This document shows positions 1 to 5,705 of a stretch of 6,544 nt of DNA, piece by piece (within the stretch, counting starts at the first letter, position 1; each line of letters begins with the position of its first letter). The position numbers were made by a program, and so were the translations under genes. Under the pieces are notes generated by a model. It searched no databases, had not been told where the DNA came from, and saw only the letters and a list, made by a program, of their open reading frames with translations. Source of the stretch: Lentisphaerota bacterium (GTDB lineage: Bacteria; Verrucomicrobiota; Lentisphaeria; Oligosphaerales; Oligosphaeraceae); assembly GCA_012799755.1 (NCBI GenBank), contig JAAZKQ010000526.1, forward strand, positions 1 through 6,544, in the 5' to 3' direction.

Positions 1-158
1 CGTGTCCATAATGTCCATGTTGCGCCGTAGGCGCTTAACCATGCTTAACCCCAGCCTTCAGGCTGGGGTGGCGAGCTCCCCATGAAGTAGTGCCTTGTAA
101 AGGCACTGCAGCGGAAAATGACCACCGGTATGACCGGTATCAATCGGTGACCGCTTAC
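1..158 (-). repeat. Family B structured repeat, left-end half (cut by window edge)
   Basis: Read on the minus strand, this starts at 158 with the shared terminal repeat (GTAAGCGGTCAC-CG-ATTGATA, 138-158). It then carries a hairpin ACCGGT-ATG-ACCGGT (124-138), a perfect 8-bp hairpin AGTGCCTT-GTA-AAGGCACT (89-107), CCCCAGCC-TTCA-GGCTGGGG (49-68), a GGTTAA-type direct repeat, GCGCC-GTA-GGCGC (22-34), and the first two units of a 9-bp repeat (4-21). The same module order recurs on the plus strand at about 5430-5540, so this is an inverted copy of that element. The far end lies outside the window. No protein-coding role is seen. A non-autonomous mobile element is the best guess. Confidence 0.8.
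4..21 (-). repeat. 9-bp tandem repeat, two units at window edge
   Basis: Two adjacent units, GTCCATAAT and GTCCATGTT, are the complement of the ATGGACNNN unit found in arrays at 2687-2722 and 5523-5549. They belong to the family B repeat at 1-158, and the array may continue off the left edge. Confidence 0.7.
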
Positions 159-268
159 ATTTATGACTTGCCGCCCCGCTGCTGTCCGTGGAAAATAGCC
201 TCAGCAGTTGTACATTATCTACGCTGGCACACTTGGAGCGCAACAATAACACCGGCGCCTATCCTTAA

Positions 269-353
269 GGAAGAGTGGCGGAATTGGCAGACGCGCAGGA
301 TTTAAGTTCCAGTGGTTAACACCGAGCGGGTTCGACTCCCGCCTCTCGTACCA
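269..353 (+). tRNA. tRNA-Leu (anticodon UAA), class II, with stem mismatches
   Basis: This is an 85-nt class II tRNA with encoded CCA (351-353). The T arm is perfect (GCGGG 326-330, TTCGACT loop, CCCGC 338-342). The D-arm sequence TGGCGGAATTGGCAGACGCG is typical of tRNA-Leu. The anticodon loop TTTAAGT (301-307) gives UAA, and the long variable arm has a GGT-TAAC-ACC stem (314-323). The acceptor strands are GGAAGAG (269-275) and CTCTCGT (343-349). Four inner pairs form, the terminal pair is a G-U wobble, and pairs 2-71 and 3-70 mismatch (G-G, A-C). The anticodon stem has one A-A mismatch (297 with 311). All the unexpected bases could sit in the 5' half while the 3' half is canonical, as in a hybrid or decaying gene. 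Identity is secure, but whether it is charged and functional is uncertain. Confidence 0.8.
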
Positions 354-549
354 GCCGAAATTGGCGCCGTTTGCCTGGTTCACGCGAGGCTGCGGACGAG
401 ACGCCCGCGAAATCGCATAAAGGCCGTGCAGTCTCTTACAGACGCTTGTTTTTTGTACAGGCATGGTCTCAAAGATAGCACGGAAGCGGGGCTTGCCACT
501 GTGGTGGCGGGCATAGGGGCGGCGACGGGATAAGATATGTGATACTACG
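354..549. other. Intergenic spacer between tRNA-Leu and the methyltransferase gene
   Basis: No convincing gene is seen here. It holds a terminator-like hairpin at 428-454. A weak extended -10-like sequence (TGTGATACT, 538-546) lies directly before the methyltransferase start, but no matching -35 box is seen. If that box were used, the transcript would begin at or after the annotated ATG at 550, giving a leaderless message or favouring the ATG at 571. This is weak evidence. Confidence 0.4.
428..454 (+). terminator. Possible rho-independent terminator downstream of tRNA-Leu
   Basis: A short stem GC-(A bulge)-GTCT (428-434) pairs with AGAC-GC (440-445) around a CTTAC loop and is followed immediately by TTGTTTTTT (446-454). 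It lies 75 bp after the tRNA and before the methyltransferase gene, where a stop for the tRNA transcript would be expected. The stem is short, so confidence is moderate. Confidence 0.5.
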
Positions 550-1617
550 ATGACGAGCACCGGTACTAACATGCAGCTTCCACTCTTCTCCGGGTGGCAA
601 GGTCATGTGCGCGAGCTCGCCGCTGGCGATGTGTATGCGCGGGATGCCGTCTGCATCCACTTCGACCGGGCGGAGAACCTGTACGCGCAGTGGGCCAGTC
701 CCACGTGCATAATTTCCGATGGACCATACGGCGTGAGCGGCTTCCCGGGAGACGAACACCGACCGCACACTCTTGGTGATTGGTACGAACCGCATATCAG
801 GGCATGGAGCCAGTTCGCAACGCCGGAGACTACCCTTTGGTTTTGGTGTACCGAAGTCGGCTGGGCTACTGTGCACCCGATTCTGCTTGCCAACGGCTGG
901 GAGTACCGGTGCTGCAATGTATGGGACAAAGGGCTTAGCCATGTTGCCGGAAACGCCAACACCCAGACACTGAGGATGTTTCCGGTTGTGACGGAAGTCT
1001 GTGTACACTATGTAAAAGCCGCGACGTTCAGGGTCGGCGACCGATTCCTTGGCATGCAGGAGTGGCTTCGACATGAATGGCGGCGTACCGGACTGCCGTT
1101 CAGACTCGCGAACGATGCCTGTGGAGTCCGAAATGCCGCTACGCGGAAGTACCTCACAGGCGACCACTTGTGGTATTATCCTCCACCTGAGGCCTTCGGG
1201 AAGCTGGCGGACTTTGCCAACAAGCACGGCGACCCTGGCGGCAAACCTTTTTTTAGCATGGATGGCAAATCCCCTATCTCCGTCCAGCAGTGGGCCAAGA
1301 TGCGAGCCAAGTTTACCTGCGAGGTTGGAATCACCAATGTTTGGCGGGCGCCGCAGGTCAATGGCTCAGAACGAATTCAAGGCAAGCGGAATGGGATGAA
1401 GTACAAGTTCAGTAGTCTCCACGGAAGTCAGAAGCCCCTTAAGTTCATTGACCTCGCCATTCGCGCCTCAACTGACGTGGGGGATGTCGTTTGGGAACCT
1501 TTCGGCGGCCTTTGTCCTGGCGCCGTGGTCTCATATGCCCTTGGACGGAAGTATCGTGGCGCGGAGATTATCCCGGAATTCTACAGAGCAGCAGTTGAAA
1601 GGCTTGCCACATCATGA
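550..1617 (+). CDS. Type II DNA methyltransferase, beta class (N4-cytosine or N6-adenine)
   Basis: A 355-residue amino-methyltransferase that should transfer a methyl group from S-adenosylmethionine to an exocyclic amino group in its recognition site, protecting host DNA from the partner nuclease. The catalytic motif IV is SDGPYG at residues 56-61. The C-terminal block has a motif X-like HGSQKPLKFIDLAI (291-304), a motif I-like DVVWEPFGGLCPG (312-324) for SAM binding and a motif II-like GAEII (337-341). Catalytic block first and SAM block last is the beta-class order. Residues about 160-290 would hold the target-recognition region. Motif IV is atypical: a glycine replaces the second residue of the usual (D/N/S)PPY. 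The ATG at 550 has only a weak ribosome-binding site, and an in-frame ATG at 571 (MQLPLFSGW) is a possible alternative. The gene overlaps the nuclease gene by 4 bp. Target base and site cannot be read from the sequence. Confidence 0.88.
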   Translation: MTSTGTNMQLPLFSGWQGHVRELAAGDVYARDAVCIHFDRAENLYAQWASPTCIISDGPYGVSGFPGDEHRPHTLGDWYEPHIRAWSQFATPETTLWFWCTEVGWATVHPILLANGWEYRCCNVWDKGLSHVAGNANTQTLRMFPVVTEVCVHYVKAATFRVGDRFLGMQEWLRHEWRRTGLPFRLANDACGVRNAATRKYLTGDHLWYYPPPEAFGKLADFANKHGDPGGKPFFSMDGKSPISVQQWAKMRAKFTCEVGITNVWRAPQVNGSERIQGKRNGMKYKFSSLHGSQKPLKFIDLAIRASTDVGDVVWEPFGGLCPGAVVSYALGRKYRGAEIIPEFYRAAVERLATS

Positions 1618-2534
1618 CGAATAGGAGTACGCTCACAGCGCCAGTCAGGTCGTTGCCCGAACCGGAGGAAGAGCACTACCAGCTCTATCGAGATGTGCGC
1701 GAGGCAATTTCTTCCCTGCCTGTGTATTTCCGAACAGAGACGCAGATCGCCGGTATCATGGCGACCGATCTCCACACCCTCAATACAGTGTTGGGCGCCA
1801 CGATTGAGGAGCAGGTTGTCCGTACCTTAAATTTGATTCGGAACACGTGGGATCCAGACGAGAAGTACGCCTTGTACTCCTTTGTGAGGAAGGCGCAGAC
1901 ATTTCCCGATGTGCTTCTCCGCAAGAGCTCCACAGATGAAGTCCTCATGGGAATTGAACTCAAGGGGTGGTACCTTTTGGCCAAAGAAACGGAACCAAGC
2001 CTACGATTTCAAGCCACAGCAGCCGCATGCGCAAAGCGCGACCTGATTGTCGTCGTGCCTTGGGTCTTGGACAACGTCATTAGTGGTTCGCCGATTCTCT
2101 TTGAGCCATTCGTCGAATCTGCCAGGTATGCCGCCGAATACAGAAACTATCACTGGCAATCTATACGCAGAACCAGTCAGGATGCCGGCATTGAAGTTCC
2201 GTCGGGGGTTTGTCCATACCCAACAAAGGCCGAGCAGATTCTGGACAAGCCACATTCCGATGGCGGAGGGAATTTCGGTCGCCTGGCTCGTACCGGCATG
2301 ATGAATTCGTACATGAGCAAGCTTGATGAGCTGCGGCTTTGCGGTATCAAGACGACATACTGGCGCGATTTTCTCAAGGCGTTCCAAGAGAGCACAAGCG
2401 ACGAAAAGGCCCGCTTGGCTCTAGAGCGTTTAAGAGTCCGTGCCCGGGAAGCAAGCGATATTCCGTCGCCAAAGGCCCAAGCAGCACTTGCCATCGCCGC
2501 GGAACTTGAGCGTCTTCTCGACACCACGCCGTGA
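1614..2534 (+). CDS. Type II restriction endonuclease, PD-(D/E)XK fold
   Basis: A 306-residue protein whose ATG overlaps the methyltransferase stop (ATGA, 1614-1617), the classic translational coupling of a restriction-modification pair. The likely active site is FPDV (residues 97-100) followed after a hairpin by GIELKGW (113-119). This gives D99, E115 and K117 as the metal-binding and catalytic set, with E65/E66 upstream as a possible helix glutamate. VVVPWVL (146-152) fits the next core strand. A block rich in likely conserved residues, including DGGGNFGRLAR (216-226), lies in the C-terminal half. The C-terminus (about 255-303) is helical and charged. The length fits a simple type II enzyme. 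I do not place it in a named prototype family with confidence, so the cleavage site is unknown. AAAGG near 1598-1602 may act as its ribosome-binding site. The pair would cut unmethylated incoming DNA. Confidence 0.82.
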   Translation: MTNRSTLTAPVRSLPEPEEEHYQLYRDVREAISSLPVYFRTETQIAGIMATDLHTLNTVLGATIEEQVVRTLNLIRNTWDPDEKYALYSFVRKAQTFPDVLLRKSSTDEVLMGIELKGWYLLAKETEPSLRFQATAAACAKRDLIVVVPWVLDNVISGSPILFEPFVESARYAAEYRNYHWQSIRRTSQDAGIEVPSGVCPYPTKAEQILDKPHSDGGGNFGRLARTGMMNSYMSKLDELRLCGIKTTYWRDFLKAFQESTSDEKARLALERLRVRAREASDIPSPKAQAALAIAAELERLLDTTP

Positions 2535-2559
2535 CCCCCAGGTATTGGCAGACGTGATT

Positions 2560-2587
2560 GTCGTCCAACGACGACTAAAGTTTTTTT
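2560..2587 (+). terminator. Likely rho-independent terminator of the restriction-modification operon
   Basis: A perfect 6-bp stem GTCGTC (2560-2565) and GACGAC (2570-2575) with a CAAC loop is followed by TAAAG and seven T residues (2581-2587). It lies 26 bp after the nuclease stop. The five bases between stem and T-tract make it slightly non-canonical. Confidence 0.6.
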
Positions 2588-2611
2588 ATCGTAATCAATT
2601 GTTCGAGTAAT

Positions 2612-2795
2612 CAGTCACTCGTTGATAACTGTGTTCTTGCGAGCCGCAGCGCCAAAAAACCGCGACCACCTGCGACCTGCAAAACGATGGACAACATGGA
2701 CATTATGGACACGATGGACAAGAACACCTGCCCGCCCACCGTTCATAGCGTCCATAGCAGTTTGCGGGAACAACAATTATCAATGGGTGACCGGT
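2612..2795 (+). repeat. Family B structured repeat, degraded copy
   Basis: The right part closely matches 5519-5643: a 9-bp repeat array, a spacer with CCCGCCC, inverted GTCCAT units, TTGCGGGAACAACAA, and a right-end terminal repeat (TATCAATGGGTGACCG, from 2778) whose last bases have drifted. The left boundary is suggested by a decayed terminal repeat, GTCACTCGTTGATAACTG, near 2614-2631. The CCCCAGGC and GCGCC hairpin modules of the other copies are missing, so this is an internally deleted or rearranged copy. It abuts the family A copy that starts at 2806. An open reading frame across it (2622-3059) is a by-product of the repeat. Confidence 0.7.
2687..2758 (+). repeat. 9-bp minisatellite in inverted arms (4 + 2 units)
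   Basis: Four perfectly phased units ATGGACAAC, ATGGACATT, ATGGACACG and ATGGACAAG (2687-2722) are followed by an 18-bp spacer and then two units of the complementary type, GTTCATAGC and GTCCATAGC (2741-2758). The arms can pair as an imperfect hairpin. Unit number differs from the copy at 5523-5603. Confidence 0.85.
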
Positions 2796-2805
2796 TGTTG
2801 GGATG

Positions 2806-3022
2806 GTAAGCGGTCACCGATTGGCAACAGGCGTTTCCTGTTGTCTTGCAATGGAAGCCATTTTTCGTGTTTACTATGTGGCACGCTTACAGCGTACAAT
2901 TTTTGGGGGACGCTTACCCGGGGCGGCGCGCACTGCGGGCGCTTGCCCTGGGTTGGGCATGTTTCGCGCTTTCAGCGCTTCCGCCGCTTCGCGGCCAGGG
3001 ATGCGCGGCGCTTGCATACGCG
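2806..3022 (+). repeat. Family A structured repeat, copy truncated at its right end
   Basis: It begins with the terminal repeat GTAAGCGGTCAC-CG-ATTGG (2806-2824), then a hairpin CAACAGG-CGTTT-CCTGTTG (2825-2843). The sequence continues colinear with the reverse complement of 5131-5387, including TTCGTGTTTACTATGT, the GCACGC-type hairpin, the ACCCGGGGC/GCCCTGGGT outer stem, GCGC-TTTCA-GCGC and GCCGC-TTC-GCGGC. Similarity fades around 3022 and no right terminal repeat is seen, so this copy looks truncated or decayed. Its orientation is opposite to the copy after the DUF4832-like gene. From about 3023 to 3160 nothing recognisable is seen apart from the ribosome-binding site of the next gene. Confidence 0.78.
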
Positions 3023-3160
3023 AGGGGCGAAAGGCTTGGAGCGATGCCACGAAGCGTAACATCGGCGTCAGTTTTGTGGTATTGATGGGCCTGTTTTCCA
3101 TAAGAATCGCGCAATGGACATGCGTTTTTATCGTGCAGGTAAGCAAGGAGGTATGAGGTC

Positions 3161-5077
3161 ATGACGCGTCGAGTTGCTTTGTCGTTGGTTTTGGTGTGTG
3201 CGAGTGCGGTGGTCAGTGCGGCGCGAGTGGAGCTGCGGCCGGCGGCCAGTGATGACATCCTGTTCAATCCGGGAATGGGCGTGTATCACCAGTATCCGCC
3301 GATGGGCTTGTCGCCGGAGCATTGGTCGAACGAGGTATGCGGAGTGGCCTATTGCCGCTATGATTGGAGCACGCTCAACCCGGAGCCGGGGGTGTACTGT
3401 TTTGACGAGGTGCTGGGCGCGTTTCATGATGCGTGGTATGTGAAGCGCGGCGTGCCGATTGCCTTCCGGGTGATGAGTCAGAATATGCATTCGCGGAATG
3501 AATATGTGACGCCGAAGTGGGTTTTTGACCTCGGCGTGCCCTCGGCGGAATTCGTCGCCCTTGGCGGACATCAGCAACACGATCCGGTATTCTGGGACGA
3601 GCGCTACCTTGAGCAGCAGCAGATTTTCTTGCAGGCGCTGGGCAAATGGCTGGAGGGACGGCCCGGCATTGAGTTCATGGACATCGGCGCCATCGGCGAG
3701 TGGGGCGAGATGCATCTGGCGCGTTGGACGCCTGAGCAGCTGGCGGCGACGGGCTACAGCCACTACAAGTACGTCATGGCGTATCGGCGCATCATTGACG
3801 CACATTATCGCTACATGCCGCGGGGCACGCGGATTTTCCTCAATGTCGGCGGCCAGGACAATCATGTCATCAACGATTACGCCTTTTTGCGCGGGATGCA
3901 TTTCCGGCAGGACGGGCTGAAGCACAATGGCGCCAGCTACCACTGCGGTGAATGGCTGTACAAGCCCTATGCGGAAAAGGGCGTGCTTTGCAACTACGAA
4001 TTCCACGCCGGCTACAGCGGGATGGTGAAGAGAAACTGGAGCTTGCCGCAGAGCATTGACGTGGTGCTGTCGGAGCCGATTTCGTATCTGAACAGCAATT
4101 TGGGGATTTACGGCGACAATGTGCATCCCGAGGTTAAGTCAGAGTTGCAGCGGGTGGCGCGCAAGATCGGCTACCGCCTGCGGCCGACCGCAGTAAGCTA
4201 CTTTGATCAAGTGACGACGGGCAATGCCAAGCGCTTTCCGGTGAGCATCACTTGGACCAACGACGGACTGGCGGCGCCGTCCATGAGCTTTGTGACCGCC
4301 ATCGGCCTCTGGCGCGCCGGCGAAGAGCAGCCCGTGGTGGCGGCGCGGCAATTCCCGGCGACGCCGACCACGGCGTGGAAGCCCGGCGCGGAAATCGCCC
4401 AGAGCGCTTTTCTGGATTTGCCGGCGGATGTGCCGCTGGGTGACTACGAGCTGCGAGTCGGGCTGATTTTGCCGGAAACGGAGCAGGTCATCAAGCTGGC
4501 TTGTGCCAATCGCGACGCGACGGGCTCCTGCGTGGTCGGAGCGGTGAAGGTAATCGCCGCCACCAAGGCCTATCCGGTGCTGCTCTACGAGGAGAACTTT
4601 GATGATCCGGCGCGGGAGACGGCGTGGGGGGCGACCTGCGAGGGCTTCCAGACCGAAATCGTCGCCGGACAGGGCGTGGACGGCAGTCGCTGTCTGCGCT
4701 TTTATGGCGACAAGGTGAAGAATGCCTGGAACTACGTTGGGGCAGGGCGATTAGCGCAGACCGTGCCCTGGGGCAGCTACCGCCTCAGCATGAAAATGAA
4801 AGTGCTGGCCTATGCCTATCCCGACGATGTCCGCGGCAGGCCGTATCCAAAGCTGGCCATACACAATTTGGAGGACAAATGGGTGGCCAATCAGAACGGC
4901 ACGCACTACGACATGAGGCGCAAGGGCGAATGGCAGGAACTCAGTGTCGTGCTGCATTTGGAGGACGACGAGCGGATACTCGGCTCGGCCATTGAAACCG
5001 GCGCTTACGCTACGGACATTATGGGCGTGGATATTCTGCTGGACGACATTCGCCTGGAACTCATCTCGGAACCATGA
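3161..5077 (+). CDS. Secreted DUF4832-like putative glycosidase with C-terminal jelly-roll-like domain
   Basis: A 638-residue exported protein. A strong Shine-Dalgarno AAGGAGG (3145-3151) fixes the ATG. Residues 1-20 form a Sec signal peptide (TRR, hydrophobic core, cleavage likely after VVSA), and no lipobox is seen. The N-terminal region, about 23-330, resembles the barrel-like part of DUF4832/DUF4874 proteins: FNPGMG (35-40), RYDWSTLNPEPGVYCFDE (66-83), VPIAFRVMSQN (98-108) and FMDIGAIGEWGEMH (172-185). The glutamates E180 and E183 lie where clan GH-A-like barrels place catalytic acids, and SEPISYLNS (304-312) is another candidate. Residues about 340-465 look like a beta-sandwich, and about 475-635 like a carbohydrate-binding jelly roll (ENFDD start, LLDDIRLEL end). 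The substrate is unknown, and a glycosidase role is inferred rather than shown. The gene stands alone between inverted family A repeats. No promoter is evident. Confidence 0.8.
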   Translation: MTRRVALSLVLVCASAVVSAARVELRPAASDDILFNPGMGVYHQYPPMGLSPEHWSNEVCGVAYCRYDWSTLNPEPGVYCFDEVLGAFHDAWYVKRGVPIAFRVMSQNMHSRNEYVTPKWVFDLGVPSAEFVALGGHQQHDPVFWDERYLEQQQIFLQALGKWLEGRPGIEFMDIGAIGEWGEMHLARWTPEQLAATGYSHYKYVMAYRRIIDAHYRYMPRGTRIFLNVGGQDNHVINDYAFLRGMHFRQDGLKHNGASYHCGEWLYKPYAEKGVLCNYEFHAGYSGMVKRNWSLPQSIDVVLSEPISYLNSNLGIYGDNVHPEVKSELQRVARKIGYRLRPTAVSYFDQVTTGNAKRFPVSITWTNDGLAAPSMSFVTAIGLWRAGEEQPVVAARQFPATPTTAWKPGAEIAQSAFLDLPADVPLGDYELRVGLILPETEQVIKLACANRDATGSCVVGAVKVIAATKAYPVLLYEENFDDPARETAWGATCEGFQTEIVAGQGVDGSRCLRFYGDKVKNAWNYVGAGRLAQTVPWGSYRLSMKMKVLAYAYPDDVRGRPYPKLAIHNLEDKWVANQNGTHYDMRRKGEWQELSVVLHLEDDERILGSAIETGAYATDIMGVDILLDDIRLELISEP

Positions 5078-5130
5078 ATGAGCCGCGGCAGAAGGTTTTC
5101 GGCAAGGTGCGAAATCTTGTGAAAGAAAGT

Positions 5131-5387
5131 GTAAGCGGTCACCCATTGATATTCGCAGCTCTGGCAAACTGCACTAAGAGCGCCTGTCGCCCTGACCGTA
5201 AAGCGGCAAAAGCGCTGAAAGCGCAAAACATACCAGCCCAGGGTAAGCGCACTGAAGGTGCGCGCCACCCTGGGTAGGCGTCCCCACCCACGAAGGCACC
5301 CTGTAGGGGTGCGACATAGTAAACACGAAGGATGGGCTGCATTGCGAGGAAACAGGAAATGCCTGTTATCAATAAGTGACCGCTTAC
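5131..5387 (-). mobile_element. Intact MITE-like element, family A (257 bp with terminal inverted repeats)
   Basis: The two ends are near-perfect inverted repeats of 21 bp: GTAAGCGGTCAC-CC-ATTGATA at 5131-5151 and the complement of GTAAGCGGTCAC-TT-ATTGATA at 5367-5387. Only the two central bases differ. Inside are a nested structure (CCCAGGGT 5237-5244 with ACCCTGGG 5267-5274, enclosing GCGCAC 5247-5252 with GTGCGC 5258-5263), plus GCACCC-TGTAG-GGGTGC (5296-5312), AACAGG-AAATG-CCTGTT (5351-5367) and GCGC-TGAAA-GCGC (5212-5224). No transposase is encoded, so it would need one in trans. No clear target-site duplication is seen at the flanks. A REP-like structured element moved by a RAYT-type enzyme is an alternative. 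Strand is set relative to the copy at 2806. Confidence 0.72.
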
Positions 5388-5404
5388 AAGAATGTGAGAT
5401 TTGC

Positions 5405-5643
5405 CCCAATTGTTGTATTTGTTAGGCGTCCGGTAGTGCCCCTACTGGGCACCACTTTTGGGGCGTGCCCATCCCCAGGCTGAAGCCTGGGGTTAAGCAT
5501 GGTTAAGCGCCGACGGCGCAACATGAACATTATGGACACGATGGACGACAACGCCTACTCGCCCGCCGTCCATACTGTCCATATTGTCCATATTGTCCAT
5601 AGTAGCTTGCGGGAACAACAATGTTCAATGGGTGACCGCTTAC
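5405..5643 (+). repeat. Family B structured repeat, right part well preserved
   Basis: In order it has GTGCCC-CTACT-GGGCAC (5436-5452), CCCCAGGC-TGAA-GCCTGGGG (5473-5492), the GGTTAAGCATGGTTAAGC direct repeat, GCGCC-GAC-GGCGC (5507-5519), inverted arrays of a 9-bp unit (5523-5603), TTGCGGGAACAACAA, and a right terminal repeat GTTCAATGGGTGACCGCTTAC-like end (5623-5643). The modules up to the first 9-bp units match the reverse complement of 1-107, and the rest matches 2691-2795. The left terminal repeat is not recognisable, so the left boundary is approximate. It begins close behind the intact family A element. Confidence 0.78.
5523..5603 (+). repeat. 9-bp minisatellite in inverted arms (3 + 4 units)
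   Basis: The left arm is ATGAACATT, ATGGACACG, ATGGACGAC (5523-5549). The right arm is GTCCATACT, GTCCATATT, GTCCATATT, GTCCATAGT (5568-5603). The arms are complementary in their fixed six bases and can fold on one another. The count differs from the 4 + 2 arrangement at 2687-2758, so the arrays have expanded or contracted independently. Confidence 0.88.
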
Positions 5644-5663
5644 GGCTTGCAAGTGTTCATCAC

Positions 5664-5688
5664 AAAACTCCGCACATTAACGAGTTTT
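5664..5688 (+). promoter_or_regulatory. Perfect 7-bp inverted repeat just upstream of a ribosome-binding site
   Basis: AAAACTC (5664-5670) and GAGTTTT (5682-5688) flank an 11-bp loop and end two bases before the AGGGAGA ribosome-binding site of the gene at 5706. It could be an operator or a leader hairpin that affects translation. It could also be chance. Confidence 0.35.
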
Positions 5689-5705
5689 CAGGGAGATGAC
5701 GGACT

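Noticed and set aside
312..533. Open frame overlapping the tRNA 3' end
   Set aside because: It starts inside the tRNA, has no ribosome-binding site and crosses a terminator-like hairpin.
469..1227. Minus-strand open frame (252 residues) opposite the methyltransferase
   Set aside because: It overlaps the methyltransferase, whose motifs are clear, and shows no recognisable domain or ribosome-binding site.
2622..3059. Open frames across the repeats at 2622-3059 and 5499-5699, including VHIVHIVH-type runs
   Set aside because: They arise from translating hairpin repeats and 9-bp units. The frames are not conserved between repeat copies.
3161..3220. Lipoprotein signal in the DUF4832-like protein
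   Set aside because: The cysteine at residue 13 is preceded by VLV, which does not match a lipobox. A type I signal peptide ending VVSA fits better.
3128..4126. Long minus-strand open frame (332 residues) opposite the DUF4832-like gene
   Set aside because: It is the antisense shadow of a well-supported gene with signal peptide, strong ribosome-binding site and conserved motifs. Its translation is rich in H, R and P with no domain.
5121..5397. Target-site duplication flanking the family A element
   Set aside because: The flanking bases (AAAGT on the left, AAGAA on the right) do not form a convincing duplication.
5523..5603. CRISPR array
   Set aside because: The repeated unit is only 9 bp, without unique spacers of 25-40 bp, and the arms are inverted relative to each other.
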